From contig CAMWRL010000137.1 of assembly GCA_947176685.1 (NCBI GenBank), positions 1-5,118 on the forward strand: a DNA stretch of 5,118 nt, in the 5' to 3' direction. Under the pieces are notes generated by a model. The model saw only the letters and a program-made list of their open reading frames with translations. It had not been told where the DNA came from and did not search any database. Made by a program: the position numbers and the translations under genes. Shown here one piece after another: positions 1 to 5,113 of the stretch. This DNA comes from an uncultured Ruminococcus sp. GTDB lineage: Bacteria > Bacillota > Clostridia > Oscillospirales > Ruminococcaceae. Within the stretch, counting starts at the first letter, position 1. Each line of letters begins with the position of its first letter.

Positions 1-1017
1 AGCGTCAAGATAAATCTGCTGAGTTGCCGGAATGATTATTACACGTACATTCTTTGCACACTGTCTGCCTTTCATAATTTCGGCGGCTTCCTGTAAGTCT
101 TCAAGTCTGCCGTTTGTGCATGAACCGATTACAACCTGATTTATCTCAATGTCCCCGAACTGGTCAAAAGTCTTAGCGTTTTCCGGAAGATGCGGGAAAG
201 ATACAGTCGGTTCAATTTCGGAAAGATTTATATCAATAACTTCGTCATAAACTGCATCTTCGTCTGCCTTGTAAACAACAGGTTCTTTTGCACCGTGAGC
301 CTTTATATATTCAAGCGTTATGTCATCAACCTCAAAAATGCCGTTTTTAGCACCGGCTTCAATAGCCATGTTTGCAATACAGAGACGGTCGCTCATACTG
401 AGTGAGGACAGCCCCTCGCCTGTAAACTCCATTGAACGGTACAAAGCACCGTCAACACCGATTTTTCCGATAATGTGAAGTATAACGTCCTTGCCGGAAA
501 CGTACTTACGGAGTTTTCCTGTAAGATTGAACTTTATAGCGGACGGAACTTTGAACCACGCTTTACCGATAGCCATTCCGCAAGCCATGTCAGTTGAACC
601 GACACCCGTTGAAAAAGCTCCCAATGCGCCATAAGTACAGGTATGCGAGTCCGCACCGATTACGACGTTGCCGGAAGTAACAAGTCCCTGCTCCGGCAGA
701 AGTGCGTGTTCAATACCCATTTTTCCCACATCATAGAAGTGTGTAACTTCCTTTTCGCCGCAGAAGTCACGGCACATCTTGCACTGTTCAGCGGCTTTGA
801 TGTCCTTATTGGGTGCGAAATGGTCCATAACCATTGTAACCTTGTCCTTGTCGAATACGCTTTCTTTGTTGAGCTTTGCAAACTCCTTGATAGCTACCGG
901 AGATGTTATGTCATTTCCCATAACCAAGTCCAGATTTGCAAGAATAAGCTGTCCTGCCTGAACTGTTTCCAGTCCTGCGTGAGCCGCAAGGATTTTTTGA
1001 GTCATTGTCATACCCAT
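1..1017 (-). CDS. leuC: 3-isopropylmalate dehydratase large subunit, N-terminal part (3' end outside window)
   Basis: This gene encodes the large subunit of isopropylmalate isomerase, a cytoplasmic [4Fe-4S] enzyme of the aconitase family. With LeuD it converts 2-isopropylmalate to 3-isopropylmalate in leucine synthesis. The visible 339 codons begin MGMTMTQKILAAHAG and stay open to the left edge. Family signatures seen are MDHFAPNKDIKAAEQC (residues 64-79), FYDVGKMGIEHALLPEQG (94-111), GADSHTCTYGALGAFSTG (121-138) and IGSCTNGR, whose Cys300 is the first cluster ligand. The CxxC pair with the other two ligands should lie just beyond the window. The sequence fits the shorter HacA-like LeuC type of about 420 residues, so roughly 80 residues are missing. 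The ATG at 1017 has GAAAGGAA (1034-1027) about 10 nt upstream. leuD would be expected further left. The 541-720 stretch is clearly more G+C rich than much of the upstream array. Confidence 0.97.
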   Translation of the reverse strand, partial: MGMTMTQKILAAHAGLETVQAGQLILANLDLVMGNDITSPVAIKEFAKLNKESVFDKDKVTMVMDHFAPNKDIKAAEQCKMCRDFCGEKEVTHFYDVGKMGIEHALLPEQGLVTSGNVVIGADSHTCTYGALGAFSTGVGSTDMACGMAIGKAWFKVPSAIKFNLTGKLRKYVSGKDVILHIIGKIGVDGALYRSMEFTGEGLSSLSMSDRLCIANMAIEAGAKNGIFEVDDITLEYIKAHGAKEPVVYKADEDAVYDEVIDINLSEIEPTVSFPHLPENAKTFDQFGDIEINQVVIGSCTNGRLEDLQEAAEIMKGRQCAKNVRVIIIPATQQIYLDA

Positions 1018-1026
1018 TTTATATCA

Positions 1027-1034
1027 TTCCTTTC
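1027..1034 (-). promoter_or_regulatory. Ribosome-binding site of leuC
   Basis: GAAAGGAA on the minus strand, with its AGGA core about 10 nt before the ATG at 1017. It supports that ATG over the in-frame ATGs at 1011 and 1005, whose spacing would be longer. Confidence 0.7.
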
Positions 1035-1045
1035 AGATTTTTTAT

Positions 1046-1069
1046 AATAAACTTCTTTATGAAGTTATT
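1046..1069 (-). promoter_or_regulatory. AT-rich inverted repeat in the gap before leuC
   Basis: The 64-nt gap between the upstream VOC gene and leuC holds a perfect 6-bp stem (AACTTC/GAAGTT) around a 5-nt loop. The stem extends three more A-T pairs past a single-base bulge. On the minus strand it is followed by TATAAAAAAT rather than a run of T, so it is a poor intrinsic terminator in the direction of the genes. TATTAT at its downstream edge resembles a -10 box, but no good -35 sits 16-18 nt before it. It may be an operator, a weak processing structure, or chance in AT-rich DNA. Confidence 0.3.
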
Positions 1070-1081
1070 GTTTGTGTATTC

Positions 1082-1432
1082 TTATATAACTGGTGCAGTC
1101 AGTTCAATGTGATTGCCTTCTGAATCAATAAATTCAACAACCCAGTTTCTGCCGATTTTCGTCAGCGGAAAACATAATTTCATATTCCGGATTTTTTTAT
1201 TGAGAGTTTCCACACTCTCAACGCTTATACTTGGCAGACAGTTACTTCCGAAATCATGTTTTTCACCTGTTTTTTCATAGGCAAACAACCCGAACCGAAA
1301 GCCGTTTACATCAAAAACACTGTATATGTCGTCTTTTTCTGTAACCTGCCGTTCAAAAAAGTCCTCATAAAATGCAACTGCTCTGTCCATGTCCTTGACG
1401 CATATATATAACGACCTAATATTGAAATTCAT
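1082..1432 (-). CDS. VOC-fold (glyoxalase/bleomycin-resistance-like) protein with degenerate metal site
   Basis: This is a 116-residue single-module VOC superfamily protein. The N-terminal strand-helix unit IRSLYICVKDMDRAVAFYED (residues 5-24) and the closing FIDSEGNHIELTAP (101-114) are typical of the fold. Aligned by eye with the second VOC protein at 3156-3536, the final ligand Glu110 is kept, but the other positions read Ser7 (for His), Gly48 (for Glu) and about Pro67 (for His). Metal-dependent glyoxalase chemistry is therefore unlikely. A binding or sequestering role, as in bleomycin-resistance-type members, or a divergent activity fits better; the substrate cannot be read from the sequence. 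The ATG at 1432 lies 11 nt after the upstream gene's stop, which is a tandem TAGTAG. No clear ribosome-binding site precedes it, so translation may depend on coupling to the upstream gene. The gene is complete. Confidence 0.85.
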   Translation of the reverse strand: MNFNIRSLYICVKDMDRAVAFYEDFFERQVTEKDDIYSVFDVNGFRFGLFAYEKTGEKHDFGSNCLPSISVESVETLNKKIRNMKLCFPLTKIGRNWVVEFIDSEGNHIELTAPVI

Positions 1433-1443
1433 TTTATTTTCTA

Positions 1444-2013
1444 CTAATCGGACAACTTGCTGTTATCGAAAAATTCAACAAGTATTTCCCTTGTGTAATA
1501 ATAAAGACTGTAAAATAAATCTTCCGGAAAAAGACTGACTATAAACTCGTCAACATCAATAATGTCTTCTTCGTCGTCATCTTCATCATATTCGGGGTCA
1601 AGGTTGAACCCCTCCGGAAGCAGATACTTGTCGTTCAGAATATCCGACATATTTTCCAGAGGTTCAGCGTGTTCCATTTTTTCAGCATCATTGCATATTT
1701 CCAGATAATATCCGAACTCGTCCGACAGTTTATCCGCAAGCCACTTTGCCGCCGGACTGTCCGTCTGCTTTGCCTTTTTGCAGATTCTTACCAGAAAAAC
1801 AACCGCAAACGGTGCGGGCGTAAACAATGTTGACTGATGTTCAAAGTCTGAAATACTGTTCCACGCCTTTTTTACTTCGTCAAGGTCTTTCATTTCATCA
1901 AGAATCCTGAGATATTCGGGATATTTTTCAGCCTTGTCATAAGCTGTAACCATTCTGTGCCACGGAATATCACTGATATTCAGGTTATCTATATATCTTC
2001 TTTCACTGCCCAT
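1444..2013 (-). CDS. Immunity-like protein, downstream paralogue of a tandem pair
   Basis: This is a 189-residue cytoplasmic protein with no signal peptide or membrane segment. It is a clear paralogue of the product of 1989-2498. Both share YI-NL-I-DIPW-RMVTAY near the N-terminus (residues 7-25 here), EHQ (58-60) with P-PF, a KKA segment (79-81) and DKYLLP (128-133). It differs by a strongly acidic insertion (about residues 139-156, including DEDDDEED) before the YY-rich C-terminal part. The helical, repeat-like pattern recalls an uncharacterised bacterial family that I associate with toxin-immunity genes. That assignment is from memory and uncertain. The ATG at 2013 has GGGAG (2028-2024) 10 nt upstream, and both lie inside the end of the preceding gene, giving a 25-nt overlap in a different frame. 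This suggests coupled translation. No catalytic motif is visible. Confidence 0.85.
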   Translation of the reverse strand: MGSERRYIDNLNISDIPWHRMVTAYDKAEKYPEYLRILDEMKDLDEVKKAWNSISDFEHQSTLFTPAPFAVVFLVRICKKAKQTDSPAAKWLADKLSDEFGYYLEICNDAEKMEHAEPLENMSDILNDKYLLPEGFNLDPEYDEDDDEEDIIDVDEFIVSLFPEDLFYSLYYYTREILVEFFDNSKLSD

Positions 2014-2498
2014 GAATTAAATCTCCCATCAATAATTATTTTAGTATAGTAAACTATGCTGTGTTCATAATCTGCCTCAAAACATAATTCATAGTAATAG
2101 TTTGGTAGCAAATATTTATCTTCAAGCATTTCTGCAAAATCAAGTATCGGTTCTCCGTGGGGAAATTCGTATACCCTATAATCACAGGCATCAAGAATCC
2201 ATTCAAAAGTATGCTGAATTTCTTTCACAAGCCATTCAGCCTCCGGAGTATGAATATTTTCCGCTTTTTTCAGCAGTCTTTTAAAGAAAATCATTACAAA
2301 CGGCAACGGTTGATAAAGTGAATCCTGATGTTCAACTTCTTCCATGATACCATAAAAAGCCTCATCCATTTCTTCAATACTCTGCATTTTTTCCAGAACA
2401 CCGAAAAACTCCGGAAACTTTTCCGCTGTACCGTATGCCGTGACCATTCTTTCCCACGGAATATCCTCAATTCTAAGGTTTTTAATATATTCTTTCAT
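1989..2498 (-). CDS. Immunity-like protein, upstream paralogue of a tandem pair
   Basis: This is a 169-residue soluble protein of the same family as its downstream neighbour. It opens MKEYIKNLRIEDIPWERM, then carries VTAYGTAEKFPEFF (residues 19-32), VEHQDSLYQPLPF (55-67), RLLKKAE (74-80) and DKYLLP (127-132). It lacks the acidic insertion of the paralogue and ends WAVKEDI. The start is the ATG at 2498, not the GTG at 2507. AGGAGG occupies 2512-2507 and sits 8 nt from the ATG, while the GTG overlaps the ribosome-binding site itself. With this start the gene begins 5 nt after the stop of the GNAT gene, whose TGA lies within AGGAGGTGA. A protective partner for a toxin delivered by neighbouring cells is a plausible role, but no toxin is visible here and the function is unknown. 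Confidence 0.87.
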   Translation of the reverse strand: MKEYIKNLRIEDIPWERMVTAYGTAEKFPEFFGVLEKMQSIEEMDEAFYGIMEEVEHQDSLYQPLPFVMIFFKRLLKKAENIHTPEAEWLVKEIQHTFEWILDACDYRVYEFPHGEPILDFAEMLEDKYLLPNYYYELCFEADYEHSIVYYTKIIIDGRFNSWAVKEDI

Positions 2499-2503
2499 AA
2501 AAA

Positions 2504-2992
2504 TCACCTCCTGATATACATTACTTCCCGTACTTCTTTTCCGCCGATTATATTATCCATATGCTCTCCGCTGAAAATAAATCCATTCTTTTCGTAAAAT
2601 CTTCTTGCCCTGAAATTTTCCTCAAGCACCCACAATATTATGGACTTATATCCCATTTTTTTCAGTTCTGTAACCGCTCTGTCAAGCAGACATTTTCCAA
2701 AACCTTTTCCGGTATACTCAGGCAGAAAATATATAGATACGATTTCACCATAATTGCTGTACTTTTCCCACCTCGAACGGCAAAAACTACAAGTCCCGAT
2801 TATCTGACCGTTTTCTGTCGCAACAAGATTGCACATACCTTTTCTGTTAACGCTTTCTGCCCACCGACCAGCCGGAATACTGTCAAGATAATCCTGCGGT
2901 AACATTCCCTTATATGCGAATTTCCAGCTTTTTTCATAAACACTGCTTAACTCATACAAATCATCTTCTGATGACAAGTATCTGATTTCCAT
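2504..2992 (-). CDS. GNAT family N-acetyltransferase
   Basis: This is a 162-residue single-domain GNAT enzyme, which transfers acetyl from acetyl-CoA to an amine on a small molecule or protein. Motif A is intact: IVSIYFLPEYTGKGFGKCLL (residues 84-103), with the G-K-G-F-G pyrophosphate-binding loop after strand 4. Motif B follows as NFRARRFYEKNGF (126-138), including Tyr133 at the position often used as general acid. The N-terminal YEKSWKFAYKGMLPQDYLD (19-37) is typical of a broad GNAT subgroup with no fixed substrate. The ATG at 2992 has AGGTGA 6 nt upstream. The gene follows the 26-residue peptide gene by 23 nt, and its stop codon is embedded in the ribosome-binding site of the next gene, so co-expression is likely. 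The substrate is unknown; self-protection or antibiotic acetylation is possible but unproven. Confidence 0.93.
   Translation of the reverse strand: MEIRYLSSEDDLYELSSVYEKSWKFAYKGMLPQDYLDSIPAGRWAESVNRKGMCNLVATENGQIIGTCSFCRSRWEKYSNYGEIVSIYFLPEYTGKGFGKCLLDRAVTELKKMGYKSIILWVLEENFRARRFYEKNGFIFSGEHMDNIIGGKEVREVMYIRR
2507..2512 (-). promoter_or_regulatory. Consensus ribosome-binding site that fixes the start at 2498
   Basis: A perfect AGGAGG on the minus strand lies 8 nt before the ATG at 2498. The alternative in-frame GTG (2507-2505) shares its final G with this site, so it cannot be the start codon served by it. Confidence 0.85.
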
Positions 2993-3015
2993 AATAATTC
3001 ACCTGCTTTTTTATT

Positions 3016-3096
3016 TCAGCCGAACATCACCGCAAATACAGTCAAAAGAATCTGAATCAATATAATGCCTGCTCCGGTTTCCTCACCAAATACCAT
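3016..3096 (-). CDS. Putative 26-residue single-pass membrane peptide
   Basis: This is a complete 27-codon frame, ATG at 3096 to TGA at 3018-3016. It starts MVFGEETGAG and continues as an almost uninterrupted hydrophobic segment (about residues 10-25, IILIQILLTVFAVMF) ending in Gly. GAAAGGAGG (3111-3103) lies 6 nt before the ATG and is among the strongest ribosome-binding sites in the window, the main reason to call it real. The negative N-terminal pair (Glu5-Glu6), the lack of basic residues and the single predicted helix suggest a small inner-membrane protein of unclear orientation. It lacks the charged C-terminal tail common in Fst- or Ldr-type toxins. It fills most of the gap between the VOC and GNAT genes in the same direction, so it is probably co-transcribed. 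I do not recognise its family. Confidence 0.65.
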   Translation of the reverse strand: MVFGEETGAGIILIQILLTVFAVMFG

Positions 3097-3102
3097 AGTC
3101 AG

Positions 3103-3111
3103 CCTCCTTTC
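3103..3111 (-). promoter_or_regulatory. Strong ribosome-binding site of the 26-residue peptide gene
   Basis: GAAAGGAGG on the minus strand, 6 nt before the ATG at 3096. No longer frame begins just downstream of it, so the site makes sense only for the small frame. Confidence 0.75.
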
Positions 3112-3155
3112 AGCCGTTTTTGTTTGTTTTTCTTACAAAGATTTATTTTCCATAT

Positions 3156-3536
3156 TCATACAGTAAGTTCAATTTCGTTACCTTCCGAATCAGCTATACA
3201 GCTTTCATAATATCCGTCACCGGTTGTACGGGGTTCGCTTATGACCGTGTAACCGTCTGCCTTTAATTCCGCTGTCAGACGGTCTACTTTTTCAGCACTT
3301 CCCAGACTGAACGCAATATGTGCATAGCCCATTCTTTTGGAATCTTTTATGCTGCTGACCTGCGGCTTGTTCATTATTTCAAGCCTTGCGCCGTCTTCAA
3401 ACGACAGAAAATATGACCTGAAATCAGTTTTTTTATTATGGTATATGTTGTTAGGTACGGCATTGAAATATTTTACAAAAAAGTCTTTTGCCCTTTCCAA
3501 ATCAACGACATACATAGCAATGTGTTCAATTTTCAT
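3156..3536 (-). CDS. VOC family protein, glyoxalase I-type with intact metal ligands
   Basis: This is a 126-residue VOC superfamily protein close in length to bacterial glyoxalase I (E. coli GloA is 135). The N-terminal motif MKIEHIAMYVVDLERAKDFF places His5; RLEIM gives Glu53; GYAHIAF gives His73; and GNEIELTV ends with Glu123. These four match the His-Glu-His-Glu metal set of GloA-like enzymes, so a metal-dependent lyase or isomerase, or a fosfomycin- or methylglyoxal-type detoxification role, is plausible. The substrate is not fixed by sequence alone, so I give no gene symbol. The ATG at 3536 overlaps the end of the upstream GNAT-like gene by 11 nt. GGAG (3547-3544) sits 7 nt before it, inside that gene. 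The gene is complete. Confidence 0.92.
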   Translation of the reverse strand: MKIEHIAMYVVDLERAKDFFVKYFNAVPNNIYHNKKTDFRSYFLSFEDGARLEIMNKPQVSSIKDSKRMGYAHIAFSLGSAEKVDRLTAELKADGYTVISEPRTTGDGYYESCIADSEGNEIELTV

Positions 3537-4122
3537 TATATTTCTCCATTAGCCCCTTAATATTTACAGTCCAGTAATCTTTGTAGGCATATCCGTCATG
3601 TGTACCAATCATAAAATATTCTGATTTGGAAAACCCGAATTTTTGTACTGCCTTTATTCTTTCAACAGCATATACAGGAACTTTTGTTATTATTTCAGTA
3701 CAATCAAACATTTCAAAAGCCGGAGGAACTATAACTGACAGAATATCAAAAAGAATATTTTCCTTTTCATAATCACTTTTTACGTCAAGACGCAAAACAC
3801 CATAACCGTCAAATTTGTCATTTGAATTACGGCGAAACAATTCAACCGTACCAACAGCTTTATTTAAAGATTTATCCATTACAGTAAATCTTACAAAATA
3901 TCTCTCACGATAGGAAAACAACCAGAACTTAACAGCTTCAAGCATTTTTTCTTCTGTAGGATAATAGAAATTATCACCGTTGCAGTTGTCGCTGTTGAAA
4001 AACGGCAGTGCATTCTTATCACTGTATACTTCAAGCAGGTCTGAAACGTTTGTTTCCTCAACAAATCTAAGCAGATAATTTTCATTTTCAAACACGGGAC
4101 ACTTTTCATATACATCTGACAT
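3526..4122 (-). CDS. GNAT-like acetyltransferase with degenerate acetyl-CoA loop
   Basis: This 198-residue protein has the architecture of the RimJ/RimL-like GNAT branch: an N-terminal strand with LLRFVEETNVSDLLEVYSD (residues 17-35), a central AVGTVELF strand (89-96), GVLRLDVKSDYEKENI (108-123), AVERIKAVQKFGF (152-164) where motif B belongs, and a closing YKDYWTVNI (180-188). The glycine-rich pyrophosphate loop expected after LRLDV is replaced by SDYEKEN, so acetyl-CoA binding may be weakened or altered. It may be a divergent enzyme or a non-catalytic descendant. The ATG at 4122 is preferred over the GTG at 4131, because GAGG (4134-4131) lies 8 nt before the ATG and overlaps the GTG. It follows the SUKH gene by 26 nt and overlaps the next VOC gene by 11 nt, so coupled expression is likely. 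Confidence 0.8.
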   Translation of the reverse strand: MSDVYEKCPVFENENYLLRFVEETNVSDLLEVYSDKNALPFFNSDNCNGDNFYYPTEEKMLEAVKFWLFSYRERYFVRFTVMDKSLNKAVGTVELFRRNSNDKFDGYGVLRLDVKSDYEKENILFDILSVIVPPAFEMFDCTEIITKVPVYAVERIKAVQKFGFSKSEYFMIGTHDGYAYKDYWTVNIKGLMEKYNEN

Positions 4123-4130
4123 AAAATACA

Positions 4131-4134
4131 CCTC
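4131..4134 (-). promoter_or_regulatory. Ribosome-binding site that fixes the start at 4122
   Basis: GAGG on the minus strand, 8 nt before the ATG at 4122. The in-frame GTG at 4131-4129 shares a base with it and is therefore an unlikely start. Confidence 0.65.
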
Positions 4135-4148
4135 AAAAAAATATATAT

Positions 4149-4787
4149 CTATTTATTTGAATAATATCCATATTCAAGCAATTTTTTAACCATACCAACA
4201 GTTACATTATACAGATATTCGCAAAAGTCTTTTGCCTCAAAACGCATAACTTTTTCAATATCCTGAGCAGCTACGGTTTCAGCGTCAAAACTAAACATTT
4301 CTTCGTGGTCAATAATGTATATTCCGCAATCGTTGTTGTTCTCGTCAAACTTCATGCAGAACAGACAACCACACTGATTATCCCAACTAAATGGCAGATA
4401 ACCAAATTTTATCATCAGTTCATTGTAAGCATTATAAATTCCGCCCATTTTACGTACTGGTGAGTTTTCAGAAAGATTTCTTTCAAAGTCCCACAAGTGA
4501 TAATATGATGTATAATAGGCTCTCAGAGGGTCGGGCAGACGTATTCCTATTTCTTTTTCAAGTTCTGCAATGTCCTCTTCTGTAACGTCAGACGGTATCA
4601 TTTTCCATGTTCTCAGTTTCAGGTCTTTGTATTCGGTGTCAACAACTTCACCGGTAAACATTCCGTCAGGGATTTTAATATCTCCGACAATCTGTATTTC
4701 ATATTTATTATGAATTTTGAGAAGTTCATAATATTCGTCAAGGATTTTTTTGATTTCAGTACGATATTCTTCAACAGATTTATTCAT
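4149..4787 (-). CDS. SUKH superfamily (SMI1/KNR4) protein, probable immunity protein
   Basis: This is a 212-residue soluble protein. The diagnostic SUKH segment is VTEEDIAELEKEIGIRLP (residues 68-85) followed by DPLRAYYTSYYHL (86-98). It is the helix, then Leu-Pro, then aromatic-helix pattern that opens SMI1/KNR4 domains. Later parts fit the same fold: LPFSWDNQCGCLFCMKFDEN (131-150), a central strand pair, then CGIYIIDHEEMFSF (154-167). About 65 residues precede the domain and form a charged helix plus short strands. Bacterial SUKH proteins are known mainly as immunity partners of polymorphic and contact-dependent toxins, often nucleases, and also occur in multi-immunity gene arrays; that role is inferred here. 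The three cysteines at 139-144 (CGCLFC) are notable, with another at 154. The ATG at 4787 has AAGGAG (4798-4793) 5 nt upstream, a strong site. It lies 41 nt after the acidic upstream gene. Confidence 0.9.
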   Translation of the reverse strand: MNKSVEEYRTEIKKILDEYYELLKIHNKYEIQIVGDIKIPDGMFTGEVVDTEYKDLKLRTWKMIPSDVTEEDIAELEKEIGIRLPDPLRAYYTSYYHLWDFERNLSENSPVRKMGGIYNAYNELMIKFGYLPFSWDNQCGCLFCMKFDENNNDCGIYIIDHEEMFSFDAETVAAQDIEKVMRFEAKDFCEYLYNVTVGMVKKLLEYGYYSNK

Positions 4788-4828
4788 GTTATCTCCTTTC
4801 CGGACGCTGGAAAACGTTCATATAATAT

Positions 4829-5113
4829 TTACAACGCAGAACTGTCAATTCCATCAAAGATAAATTCTGCTGTTTCTTCATCATAATATAAATGAACGTC
4901 CAAGCCTAAATAATCATCTTTATGCCCTAAATCAGTGCCGATAAAAGCAGTCTGGACGGAAAGATAATCCATATCTTCAATATCTATAAAATTTATTTCA
5001 CTTATATACCACTCACCAGTAAGAAAACATTTTCGTGGAAACATATCCTCATCATCATTACATAAATCTTCGGTATTTATATATGATGTAATTTCCTTTT
5101 CTGTTATTGCCAT
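4829..5113 (-). CDS. Very acidic small protein of unknown function (5' end close to window edge)
   Basis: This 94-residue frame ends at TAA (4831-4829). It contains about 24 Asp/Glu against only four Lys/Arg, giving a strongly negative charge spread along its length, with a cluster at residues 15-23 (EDLCNDDED). The C-terminal half is strand-like: TAFIGTDLGHKDDYLGLDVH (55-74), then LYYDEETAEFIFDGID (75-90). It has no signal peptide, membrane segment or recognised domain. The ATG at 5113 gives a natural-looking N-terminus (MAITEKEITSYI), but only five bases precede it, so its ribosome-binding site is outside the window and a longer product cannot be excluded. Strong acidity and its place directly upstream of a SUKH gene would suit an immunity protein that mimics nucleic acid or masks a basic toxin. 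That is inference only. Confidence 0.75.
   Translation of the reverse strand: MAITEKEITSYINTEDLCNDDEDMFPRKCFLTGEWYISEINFIDIEDMDYLSVQTAFIGTDLGHKDDYLGLDVHLYYDEETAEFIFDGIDSSAL

Larger units (their letters stand above)
3014..3116. repeat. 9-bp direct repeat flanking the small peptide gene
   Basis: TTTCAGCCG on the plus strand (CGGCTGAAA on the minus strand) occurs at 3014-3022 and again at 3108-3116, 94 bp apart. One copy contains the stop codon of the small gene; the other abuts its ribosome-binding site. A shorter TCAGCC lies at 3099-3104. This could be the footprint of an insertion or slippage event, but a 9-bp match in a short region can arise by chance. Confidence 0.35.

Noticed and set aside
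660..881. Minus-strand frame of 73 codons
   Set aside because: It is an out-of-frame shadow inside leuC, whose own frame shows unmistakable family motifs throughout.
643..1047. 134-residue plus-strand open frame
   Set aside because: It lies antisense to the well-conserved start of leuC, has no recognisable domain, and is Cys/His-rich as expected from the reverse complement of a coding frame.
1046..1069. Intrinsic terminator before leuC
   Set aside because: The stem is short and A-T rich, and on the transcribed strand it is followed by A-rich rather than T-rich sequence.
2499..2507. GTG at 2507 as start of the upstream immunity-like gene
   Set aside because: The GTG overlaps AGGAGG itself; the ATG at 2498 has ideal 8-nt spacing, and its N-terminus matches the paralogue.
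2561..2902. Plus-strand open frame of 113 codons opposite the GNAT gene
   Set aside because: The opposite strand carries clear GNAT motifs A and B, so this frame is an antisense shadow.
3016..3096. Type I toxin (Fst/Ldr-like) identity for the small membrane peptide
   Set aside because: It lacks the charged or basic C-terminal tail of those toxins, and I could not see an antisense RNA promoter or terminator arrangement around it.
4123..4131. GTG at 4131 as start of the GNAT-like gene
   Set aside because: It shares a base with the GAGG ribosome-binding site; the ATG at 4122 is correctly spaced.
4132..4150. Terminator after the SUKH gene, suggested by a T run on the minus strand
   Set aside because: The T run follows only an AT alternation with no G-C stem, and the next gene's ribosome-binding site comes at once.
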